NCBI GenBank assembly: GCA_028023455.1
Contig: JAQFVV010000001.1
Span: 27,022,426 to 27,086,425 of the forward strand
Length of the DNA: 64,000 nt
Source of the DNA: Epiperipatus broadwayi
Lineage: Eukaryota > Onychophora > Udeonychophora > Euonychophora > Peripatidae
Reading direction: 5' to 3'
The first letter of the stretch is position 1. Each line of letters starts with the position of its first letter. The position numbers and the translations under genes were made by a program. The notes under the pieces were generated by a model, which was not told the origin of the DNA, ran no database searches, and saw only the letters and a list, made by a program, of their open reading frames with translations. Shown in pieces: positions 23,354-34,100 of the stretch.

Positions 23354-23858
23354 ATTATATGTATCTTGAGTTAGATCCTTTATAAATTTCCATTAACTAA
23401 ACTCAAGTTCAAACACTATGACCTAATATGTCATTATTGTTTTTTTTTTAGTTTAATAAGTAAATATTATTGGATTTGTAAAATTTAAAATTATGCATGA
23501 AAATTTTCATTCCCTCTTTTATTTTAAACCAGGGTGGACTAATAAAAAGTGCACAATATATATATTGAACCAGATACTTTCTTCACTTTAAAAACAACCA
23601 TTGTGAAATCAAAACTAAAATGTATATTTATAGACTTTAAAAGGAAAAAGAAAATTGTAATCAAAAATTTTTTTTAAATTTTTATTGACAGTACTTGCCA
23701 CAACACATTTATTCGATTGTTTTGAAATCTTAAAAATATTTTGATTTAAAAGAGTTTTGATTGAGATGTTTCTTTTTTTGTGTGTGTTTGTTTTAATCTA
23801 TTTTAAAAGCAGAGGCTTATTTCTAATTTATTAAAAATGGTATTAAAAAAAAACATAA
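23354..23858. other. AT-rich non-coding
   Basis: Nothing recognised. Confidence 0.4.
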
Positions 23859-23999
23859 GATAAAGAATAGCCCTGGTGAAAACTTTTAATTAAGATCGAA
23901 TGAGAGATAAAGAATAATCCTAGTTTAAACTTTTAATTAAGATCTGGTAGGAGATAAAGACTAGCCCTGGATAGATTTTAAGATCTGGTCAGAGATAAC
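23859..23999 (+). repeat. 47-bp tandem repeat, about three copies
   Basis: GATAAAGAATAGCCCTGG-type units begin at 23859, 23906 and 23953, with a shortened fourth at 23994. Each carries AACTTTTAATTAAGATC or a close variant. The array stops 5 bp before a TATA-like element, an arrangement typical of LTR or promoter enhancer repeats. Confidence 0.75.
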
Positions 24000-24004
24000 A
24001 ATAG

Positions 24005-24014
24005 TATATAAAAG
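24005..24014 (+). promoter_or_regulatory. TATA-like element after the 47-bp repeats
   Basis: TATATAAAAG lies directly downstream of the tandem array. About 540 bp of less AT-rich sequence follows, with no open frame. It ends at CTGAAG followed by GTAAAT (GT at 24553), a good match to a 5' splice site. This is consistent with a promoter and non-coding first exon, or with a solo LTR. Confidence 0.3.
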
Positions 24015-24559
24015 CTTTGTTTTTTTGAGAGATACATATTTTTATATTTTCTAATCTTTGACTGCAGATATATATTTTATATTCACTAATTGTGAACTGC
24101 TGGTCTATAGATTTTTATAATTGCTTATTGACAATTTCTGATTGTATCTTATATTTGCTAATCATGGATTGCTGTTTTCTTTTACTAATTGCAAAGTCAA
24201 GACTGCTAATAGAAGATTGCTAAGTGTGGATTGCTAACTGCTAAAGCTATTATTGAAGGGAAAAAAGAGAGAAGAAAAGGACCATACATTGACAATGCAG
24301 AACCTGCCAGCCTTAATGAACTGTATTAAAAGTATGCCATGCTAACATCCTTCCAAGACAAACCCTGGAAATTGAAATTGCGTCATTATGAACATGTCCT
24401 AGTTGCCTAGACTGAAACTGATCCTGAAGATTGCCTTCATCCTCCATGACCAGATAAATAGACATCCAAAACCATTGTAATGTGCTCCCAATAGAACTAT
24501 AATCTTATGCACATCACTGGAATCAGTCAGACAGAAAATTGAAGCCCTGAAGGTAAATA

Positions 24560-25467
24560 AATATTTTATATTTTAACCAGGGCTTGAGTATTTGTTAACT
24601 TTATTTAGAGACTGATCTTAATAAGTTACCTGCATTTCAATATTCTTATAAGTGCATTATTTCTTAAAGATTTTAAAACAAAGAAGAATTAATTTGATAG
24701 TGGAAATTAGCTTAAGCAGTCCATTATCTTCCTTAGATGAAATTGGGTTATATTTTACCATATTCAATACAAGTATTTAAGTGTTTGGGATAGACCTTTT
24801 ATATAATTTGTTATATCATATGCTAGGAAGCTGTTCTATCTTCATATTGAAGCAATGAATCCGGAAGTCCGATCCATGCTTCACAGCCTTATATAAAGTT
24901 AACTAATATTGTAGACCTGAATAAAGTTTATAGTCCAGAATCAGCAGGGTTTTGCATTAAAGCTAAAATTAATACGTTTATTTTGCTTACTTAACGGTAT
25001 TTAAATTTGTATTTACGTTAAAATATTTCTTTTAAAATAAATTCCATTAAGATTAAATTGCTATTAAAATTTATTCTTAAAACTTATTAATCAAACATAT
25101 ATAGACATCAAGCATATATATATATATGAGGTAATGCAAAATTCTGTTGAAATAAAATGTTATTTTGTTAAAAGAAATAATAATATATTTTTCTTTTTAA
25201 ATTTTGTTAAAATATGGCGTATGATTTTATTTTAAGATAAGCCTGCCAACATTTCTAAAGGAATGTATGTTTTAATTAGTTAGCCCATTCAAGGCAAGTT
25301 AAAGATGGCCTTTTTTAATTAATAGAAATTCAAAAGTTAAATACAGAAATCTAGAATAAGAAATTAAAATATTTTTAGAAAAAGTTACCTTGAAACAAAG
25401 GAGCATGGGGGGCTTATCAAGATCTAAAATCTTACGCAAAACAATAGAAGGGTAGCTGAGAGAAAGG
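24560..25467. other. AT-rich non-coding
   Basis: Nothing recognised. Confidence 0.4.
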
Positions 25468-26005
25468 TATAAAAGGGAGAGAAGAACAAAAGACTGGGCT
25501 CTCTCTGGTTCTTTTGCTGATTCGTGCAGATCCAGTGTCTAGATTAGTGAGATTTTACTTTTAAAAATCTCTCTGGTCTCCTATGCTTATTCATGCAGAT
25601 CCTGTGCTGTGATTCTCTGAGATTTTGTTTCTAAATGCAGAAAATATTGTTCCTGAATTAGGCAGATTTTGCCATTCAACTCATGCAGATTTTGCTCCTG
25701 AATTTATTCAACTTTTGTCCTCAAAATCACTGTTATAAGTTTCAACATGTGACAAGTTAAAAGTTATATTAATTTGATGGACGTGACCATGATTGTCGGT
25801 TAGGCAAACAGCTTTGCCTGCTGCCAGGGTCCTAGCCCATCAAAATGCCATAACATGCCCAAAATAGAAACCTGAACTGTGTGCCATGTCTGTGTGACCT
25901 TTCATTAAAAATGCTGCATAATTTCCATTACCTTGTCCGGACAAATCCCAATGTCTTCAATCAAGCCACCACATTGAGGAAACTGGATCCAAAGAACAAG
26001 GACCG
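25468..26005 (+). promoter_or_regulatory. second TATA-led, exon-like unit
   Basis: GTATAAAAGGGAGAG at 25468 is a good TATA element. Downstream is a 69-bp imperfect tandem duplication (25501 and 25569, CTCTCTGG...GCAGATCC), then a GC-richer stretch ending GACCG followed by GTAACT (GT at 26006). The layout parallels the unit at 24005-24552. No coding frame. It may be an LTR-like or promoter-first-exon remnant. Confidence 0.25.
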
Positions 26006-26039
26006 GTAACTGTATAAAAATCTCCTCATGGACTATTTA

Positions 26040-26890
26040 TTACTTTACCTTTTGATAAATACCTTTCTTAATTGTTTCATTTAATTATATATATATATAA
26101 TGTAACTGTTGTCTATTATACTAATATTAGATGTATCTTTAATTTTTGTGTAATTATCTATTTATATTTAACCTTTTTTTTCCTTCACTATTCCTCATTG
26201 TTAAAATGTTATAAATGTTTCTTATTCCATTGCGGTGTAAGTTAAAAGTTAATTTTCATTTAAAAAGATCTTTCCAATTCAAATTATGTCTGTAAATTAA
26301 ATACTAGTAAGTTTCCTTTGTTTACCAACTTGATCTCCTCGATAATGCCTTTTTTTGTCCACCTTTAGCTCCATACTTATATCTTAGTTAGTTATAGATG
26401 TCTTAAATATTTTAAAATTGTTTTTAAGCACAAAGCAACTAGAAAATGCTTTGTGAAAGATTTATTTTAATTGTGCTTTATCGAGGGGATTCGAGTTAAT
26501 AATTTTATTGAAGTTGGGAAGAAATAGACTTAGACCGCAAAATCTTATGTAATTACTATCCGCCTTTATTGTCTAGTTTTTATCATTAATCAATCGGGAA
26601 ATAGCGGAGGTAATTAAAACATTCCTAATATTTTAAAATGTCATTCATTAAATATATTATTTAAACTAAAAATGGCTTAAGTCTCCTGATGTTATTGCAA
26701 TTTCTTATTAGCTTAACCTTTATTTTACTTTTCCAATGATCCATGCAAAACACATATTTCATATTATATTTTATGCACATTTAACTTAGTTAGTTCCATA
26801 AGTATTCTTGTCCATTGTGTCTCCCTGATGCTGAGCTTAGGCCGGGTAAGAAAATAATTTATGCATGTCTCAGATAATGTTGTTGGTTCG
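26040..26890. other. AT-rich non-coding
   Basis: Nothing recognised. Confidence 0.4.
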
Positions 26891-27000
26891 TAATTAGACT
26901 CGATAATAGGTGAAGAAGGCAGAGGTCATAGTATTCTTGATTTAATATCTCACATATGGGTGGCCTCGAGGTACTTTCGCCTAGTATTCAAACTGCATTA
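26891..27000 (+). repeat. Family D dispersed repeat, copy 3 (diverged)
   Basis: Shares ATTAGACTCGATAATAGG-like context and the core GAGGTACTTTCGCCTAG with copies 1 and 2. More diverged than the other pair. Confidence 0.4.
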
Positions 27001-28080
27001 AACCAACATACATCATCTAACTAGTACAATATATATATATATATTGTAGTTGTTAATCCTCACTATGAATTATAAAATATGCAATCTTTAAAAATAAAGA
27101 TTTTATTAATCATATATAGTTGTCATCATAGATCTAGATTTTTTTTAAAAATAAAATTGTAATGTCACTTTTATTTTTTGCACATAAATTTGATTTGTTT
27201 TTTCTGTCTTAAAACTTTTAATTTTCCTTTATTCGAATTTAAGTGTAAAGTTCTTTTAAATAAATAAAAAATGAAAACATGTTAACTGAAATAATAGATT
27301 GTTATTATTGGAAGTTATTGTAGTTGTAATAGTAGTAAGGAAATGTGTGTGCATGAATGTTTTATTTAAAAGTTTAAAAAAAATAAAAAATAATAATAAG
27401 GAAAATGATACATTAAAATGTAATAAATTTATGTAAGAATTATTTAAGTTATTTTATTATTATTCACTTGAAATTATTTTTGATATTATTTGAATGCAAT
27501 GTGTTTTAAAACAAGTACAAGGTGTATATATAAATATCTGAACAGAACAATTGATATTTTTTGGCATCATGTCATCTCTAAATTACAAGTAATCAAGAGA
27601 AACTAAAGTAATTTGGATATCAAAAAGGATTTCATGAAAGGGGGTTATTTACCCTTAAAAATAAAATTTTAGTTACTTCTCAAATAACTTTTAAAATAGT
27701 GGATCAATTACTTGTCTGAAGGTTTGTGATGATTCAAAATTCACTCATAGATGATGGAAATAGTCCAACATATCACATATAATGGGATCAATTTTGTTAT
27801 AAAAGACTTTTAAAATAATAAAAAATGATGAAGTCAACAGCCAAGATGATTAGTTAAAAACAAAATAGACTAGGGACTTGCAAAAGCCTTCATTGCATGT
27901 TTTACTTGCTAAAATTCCATTAAAAACATAATGATGAAAAAAAAAAGTATATTTAACAAAAGAATCTAAAAAAATCTATCTCTCTTTAAAACAAATCATC
28001 AGAGAAGCTGCAATTTACACATCACAAATATTTCTAAGAATTATATTATCAACTTTCTACACCTAACTATAATAGATAAT
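27001..28080. other. AT-rich non-coding
   Basis: Nothing recognised before the family C array. TATAATAGATAAT at 28068-28080 matches 29553-29565 and may be the left target duplication of that array. Confidence 0.45.
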
Positions 28081-29552
28081 AATTTACTAAGGTTTTAACC
28101 TCAAGAATATGCATGTAAAAATGCGATATTAGGGACCTCTACAGATCTTAACCATAAGCTTATGCCTTGGAAGAAAAGAGAGGAACTTCTTTTACTTCAA
28201 CCTACTTTCTATTTAAATAGGTGAAGCTGAAGTGGTTAGATCTAAGAGCGTAAAGATATTCAATACTTCACTAATTAAATCCATGTTTCTTATTACACAT
28301 TAACACTCGCAAAATCTTTCGATTTATAACGAGTCAATGGAAAGATCTTATTGTTAGAAATCTATTACAATAATTTAAAGTTGTAATTATAAATTTATTT
28401 AAACACACATTGATTATGTAAGTAATATTTACTAAGGCTTTAACTTCAAGAATATGCGTGTAAAAATGCAATATTAGGGACCTCTACAGGTCTTAACCAC
28501 AATCTTACACCTTGGAAGAAAAGAGGGGAACCTTCTTTACTTCAACCTACTTTCTATTTAAATAGGTGAAGCTGAAGCGGTTAGATCTAAGAGCATGAAG
28601 CTATTCAATACTTCACTGATTAAGTCCACATCTCTTATCTCTTATTACACATTAACACTCATGAAATCTTTCGATTTATGAGTGAATGGAAAGATATTAT
28701 AGTTAGAAATCTATTACAATAATTTAAAGTTGTAATTATAAATTTATTTAAACACACATTGATTATGTAAGTAATATTTACTAAGGCTTTAACTTCAAGA
28801 ATATGCGTGTAAAAATGCAATATTAGGGACCTCTACAGGTCTTAACCACAATCTTACACCTTGGAAGAAAAGAGGGGAACCTTCTTTACTTCAACCTACT
28901 TTCTATTTAAATAGGTGAAGCTGAAGCGGTTAGATCTAAGAGCGTGAAGCTATTCAATACTTCACTGATTAAGTCCACATCTCTTATCTTTTATTACACA
29001 TTAACACTCATGAAATCTTTCGATTTATGAGTCAATGGAAAGATCTTATAGTTAGAAATCTATTACGATAATTTAAAGTTGTAATTATAAATTTATTTAA
29101 GCACACATTGATTACATAAGTAATATTTACTAAGGATTTAACCTCGTAAAATATTACTTAGTAAATATTACTTATGTAATCAATGTGCGTTTAAATAAAT
29201 TTATAATTACAATTTTAAATTATCATAATAGATTTCTAACTATAAGATCTTTCCATTGACTCATTGTAAATCGAAAGATTTCATGAGTGTTAATGTGTAA
29301 TAAGAAACATGAACTTAATCAGTGAAGTATTGAATAGCTTCATGCTCTTAGATCTAACTGCTTCAGCTTCACCTATTTAAATAGAAAGTAGGTTGAAGGA
29401 AAGAAGGTTCCCCTCTTTTCTTCTAAGGTGTAAGCTTGTGGTTAAGACCTGTAGAGGTCCCTAATATCACATTTTTACATGCATATTCTTGAGGTTAAAG
29501 CCTTAGTAAATATTACTTACATAATCAATGTGTGTTTAAATAAATTTATGAT
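28081..29552. mobile_element. Family C array: three tandem units plus one inverted unit
   Basis: Units start with ACTAAGG at 28086, 28431, 28780 and (partial) 29129. Spacings are 345, 349 and 349 bp. At 29157 the sequence turns round and a complete inverted unit runs to 29552, making a large palindrome centred near 29145. Copies two and three are almost identical, so the array is young or homogenised. No open frame. Each unit contains several short hairpins (GACCT...AGGTC, CCTA...TAGG, GTGAAG...CTTCAC, ACTCAT...ATGAGT). The whole is bracketed by a 13-bp direct repeat, TATAATAGATAAT, though the edges resemble unit sequence, so this is only a candidate target duplication. It is reminiscent of multimeric retrozyme or satellite insertions. 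No hammerhead core is visible in this family. Confidence 0.85.
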
Positions 29553-29565
29553 TATAATAGATAAT

Positions 29566-29860
29566 GTATTTCATGAACTTTTAGATCTTATCTGAATGAA
29601 ACTTCTTTGCCATATTCATTGCTTTCTTTTTAAATCTTCACTAACATCAATATGGAATCAATTTTAAAAAGAACAATGGACTCTAAATTTAGAACTTTAT
29701 AATCAAAAACAAGAGAGAAAGAAAAATAATTAAAGCATTATTATTATTATTATTATTGATATTTTTTATTATGAATTCTTTATATTTTTTTCTTTTAGCA
29801 CTCTCCCCCAAAAATGTTTTTTTTTAGAGTAGAGGTAAATTTGAATTTTTTAAAATATTG
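29566..29860. other. AT-rich non-coding
   Basis: Contains a (TTA)n tract at about 29738-29757 and nothing else recognised. Confidence 0.45.
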
Positions 29861-30028
29861 TACCGGTCGGTTTTGTCTGTTCACATAACAAGATCTAGCA
29901 TCTAGGCAAAAGTACCTAGAGTCCAATCATGTGCAAGATACATAAGTCAGGAACATTCATGAACTCTGCCCTATTTGCCTATTTTCCAGATCTACCAACT
30001 TATGAGCAAGAATCCTGATGGTATCAAT
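29861..30028 (-). repeat. Family D dispersed repeat, copy 2
   Basis: Reverse complement aligns with 23191-23353. The core CTAGGTACTTTTGCCTAG, seen on the minus strand, is a small palindrome that could form a 5-bp hairpin. Confidence 0.6.
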
Positions 30029-30860
30029 CTAATTTTAATTATCTCCACCAGCATCGCACATTGGAGATACAAAGAGACTCTAATTTAAGTTTAATTATGG
30101 AACAACTTAGCATGAATTATAATTTGAAAGCAATTAAAGATAGTGACCTTTCACATTAATTATTTATTAGTGGGAGATCATCTGGTTAGTACTAGCATAA
30201 ATTATTAAATAAGATATTAATTTAACTAAAAGAACACAATGATTCTGAGATGTATTATATATATATATTCAAGATTTATTAATTTGACAAAACATAAATA
30301 AATGCGTGTCATTACTTATTAATCATTGGCCTCGTAAATATTAGATGACATTTGGTCATGGAGAAATAACATTACATTTTGTTTATCGATTATAAAATTA
30401 GATTTAATAAATAACTTTGTTTATAATTATGGCTATGCCAATAATATATAATTCTAATGATGACTACAAGACTTAGCGCTGTTTAGAAATATAATTTTGA
30501 AATACTAGTCCACCCCCAGAAGAAACAAAACAAGCATTTAACCGATTTAATTATCATTTTTGGATGAAGCATTAAATTCATACAAAATTCATTTTATTAA
30601 TATTTAGTTTATGGAGTGATAAATGTGTGTGGGATAGCTAATGAATATTTTAATAATAATGTTGCCTCAAAGATGCACATTTAAATAGTGGCAATAGATT
30701 TGTTTAGCAAAATCACAACATTACGGCTTATGAATATTCATGGGTTTATTAGAAATACAACAAACAGGCAGTGCATGCATGGTGGCATATTTATGTGATC
30801 CAGTCACAGATTCTAGCATGTGCTTCAGAGAATTCATTTTGAGAAAGAGGCTGATATAAA
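30029..30860. other. AT-rich non-coding
   Basis: Nothing recognised. Confidence 0.4.
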
Positions 30861-31148
30861 TCTGCGACGTTAGCAGAATTGGTTAATGAACGAAGAGCGG
30901 TCGGTTATGCATTTATTGGGCTGGTTTTTCCAGAGCAATCCCCATATAAAGCATGCACATATGACCAAATAAGTCCCAGAGGGGTTAAAGCCTGGTTCTT
31001 GGACTTTGAAATAAACAATGGGGTTCGACTTTGCGATACCTCCAGAGAAAAGAAGCACAAATATATATCATATAAGAACAAGGGTGCCCAAATGCACACA
31101 ATGCTTGGAATAATAAAATATAGCTTTAAAGACTATTTAATTACTTAA
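30861..31148 (+). other. protein-like open frame, unrecognised
   Basis: The plus frame reads LVNERRAVGYAFIGLVFPEQ, then KAWFLDFEINNGVRLCDTSR, in a patch that is less AT-rich than its surroundings. Two antisense frames overlap it, so coding cannot be claimed. I do not recognise a family. It may be an exon or transposon remnant. Confidence 0.2.
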
Positions 31149-34100
31149 TGCCCATAGATTATGGAACATCCTGCATAATGGTAAACAGACATGGATGATT
31201 TAAATTAATGAAACTATATAATTCTTAAGGTATAGATTCCCCTTGCCCCTTACTTTAGTTTATCTAGAACTTCCCTACACCATTTAATAAGTATAAATCC
31301 AGTTAATAAATGCTATGATTAAAATAAATATGTTGATTCAGACACAAATGGGGTGGTAGTAATAACTGGGATAATACATAAAGTTACATATATAGAAAAC
31401 ATTTATGTTTAGAATTAGCGCATTATGATTTAAAAGGGATAAAAGAAACATTTTTAGAAAAACAGATGTTGATCTGTTTTCCCACAACAACTTTATAACA
31501 TAATGAATTTGTTTTTCCCAACTCATGAGCACCTGCATAAGTCATATAAGACTTGTTTTTAATTTAAGCTAAATTTAATCATCCCGTAAATGGTGGGAAT
31601 AAAATTTAAAAAATCTATTATATGCTAGTGAGTTGGAAATGTTATTGGCATATTTAAAACACAAAATATATAATAAGACAATAAAAATTATTGCCACATG
31701 AAAAATAAAAATAACATATTAAAATAGAGGCTCAATGATAGTGGAGGTTAAATTATACAGAGTTAGGGTAAATTAGAAATACATAATCATAAACAATTTA
31801 TGTGCGATTACATAGTAGAGTGTCAGGATTATTATTCTTATAGAAAGCTGAGGTTAAGAGAGTCATATAGCGGCTAGAGTTCTTTTACCTTTCATACATA
31901 GTGGTGGTCCTTGAGGCTTTAAATGTTCATCAGAGTTAATATACTAGATCTAGGTTTTGGAAGCAGGCACACAGGTAGCATTTTATTTACTTAATTGATC
32001 AACTTTGGAAAGTTCATAGGTACGGGATCCAAACTTGTATTATGGGAATGAGCATGTTGGAACAGAAGGGAAGGTGAAATTTCCCCTACTCACTGCACAT
32101 TGAATTGAAATTTAAACCAGCGTGGATTAGGTTTACCACATCGTTAATTTATGGTTGTCTCCCCCCTTTTTGGATTCAAATCCAGCAGTATTTATACCCT
32201 TTTTCTTGAAGATGTGGTAGAGCACTTAGCTGCTGGTCTTGAGGCAATTTAAGCACTTAGCAGAGCTGAAATCTGCTGACTGGATACCTTTTATTTAGTA
32301 AGTGTTTGGAAACAATGCAATCCTGTTACAAGTTTCTTGAACGATTGTTTTAAAATAAGTCTTATGATTTTAAAAGAAGTTGGAGTGGATAAAATTTCCA
32401 CTAATGGATTTTTACTTTACTATTACAAATTGTAACATTTTAATTCTAACTAATGGGGTTTTCCGGGTAATTGTTTTCGAGAAACTTCTTAAAAGAATTG
32501 CATCATTTTCTGACCGCTAATATTAAATATATAAATAATAAATTACATATACGAATTTTAATATCATGAATAATAGGACTTTATATGATTTATACGCAAT
32601 CTCCCCACACTGAAAAAATATATATATATCCATTACGCACGCATACACATTAAAATAACATTAAATATTTATTTGTTAAATTTATTTGTGTTAAGATATA
32701 AATATATCTACGTCAGTTATTTTAAATGGTGGTAGGATATTGTAAGTGGGCTGTGAAGATCGATCTGAGCATCAGATTGACTGCTGCAATATAAATATAA
32801 CACATTATGTTTGCAAACTTTATATATATATCATATTTTAGTGTGAGTAATTTAGTTTAATATGCTTATAAATTTTCCACTTAGTAGAACTTATATAGAC
32901 TAGTAAATTAATTTGATTATTATAAATGCATTAATTCAAAAGAGAAATAGATTTTGATATATTTCAAAGCTTCCTCCATCATTGTATATGTAAAGTTGAA
33001 ACAAAATATTAGCAGACTAAGCATTGGGAGTATATCTTAGATAGGTCTTTACTTTTTTTTTGATTAGCATAGTAAAACACAAGTATATTTATTTACCTAT
33101 TTTCCTTCACATAAGAAATGATAAATGCCTCTTATTGTGTATTTTGAGTAAGTACATGATAATACACAAATATATTTGTTTTATATAAGAGAAGATAAAA
33201 ACCTCTTGCATATTGTGAGTAAATTGTATACTCATATAATAATGATATTTTTCCTTTAGTCAGTTTAAAATATAATTCATGATGTATTAGTTTAATCTAA
33301 CATCCTAGGAGTTTATATACAGTTTATATATGTTAGGAGTAGATAAGTCAGATATAGTTAAGATGTAAGCATTATTCATTAAAAATTCTTTATTCATAAA
33401 ACATGCATATTAATTATAATTTAAATTAATTTCTTTATCGTGGTATTAAATAATTGTAATTTGTTTCCTTATAACCCTTGTTAAGATTTTTAGGTTATAG
33501 AAAAAGACTGCTTGGATATTAGAGATATCGATGCACCTCAAATTTATAAATTGTAACAAATTTAATATATAAAAAAAGAAGGAAAGGAAATACATTTACA
33601 TTTTATCAATGTCATGATATCACACAATAGAGTTTCTAGAGTATTTATGATCTATTTACTCTGAGACATTAAACACACACACACACAAATATTTTATTTT
33701 GCTTAATGATATTAAACTACCACCAGCTATTATAACATTACGAAATTTCTTTACACTTTGCATTACATATAGAAGAAAAAGAATTGTAAGTATATTAATG
33801 GAAAATCTGCAATTTATTTATTTCATATTTATTTTGAAATTAATAAAAAGCCCTTTGATTCTGAGATATATTTACTTAAAACACACACAATTTAGCAAAA
33901 AAAGTTGTAATTAAGCAATAAAATACATTTGATCCATTGTTATTCTTTATAAGTTTAGCTAGTATGGAAGTGAGATATTTGTTATTATTATTCACCTATA
34001 GTAACTGGTACATATAATTTTGTGCTTAATTAATTCATGGGGCATAACAAATACCTTTTCACTGTCTTTTTCTCTCAAATGTACCATTACAATATATTAT

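Noticed and set aside
28086-29552. hammerhead core in the 349-bp units
   Set aside because: CTGATTAAGTCC looks superficially similar to a hammerhead strand, but it lacks the required CUGANGA and has no matching GAAA with a stem II.
28081-29552. CRISPR array
   Set aside because: The repeats are about 349 bp with no unique spacers, in a eukaryotic context.
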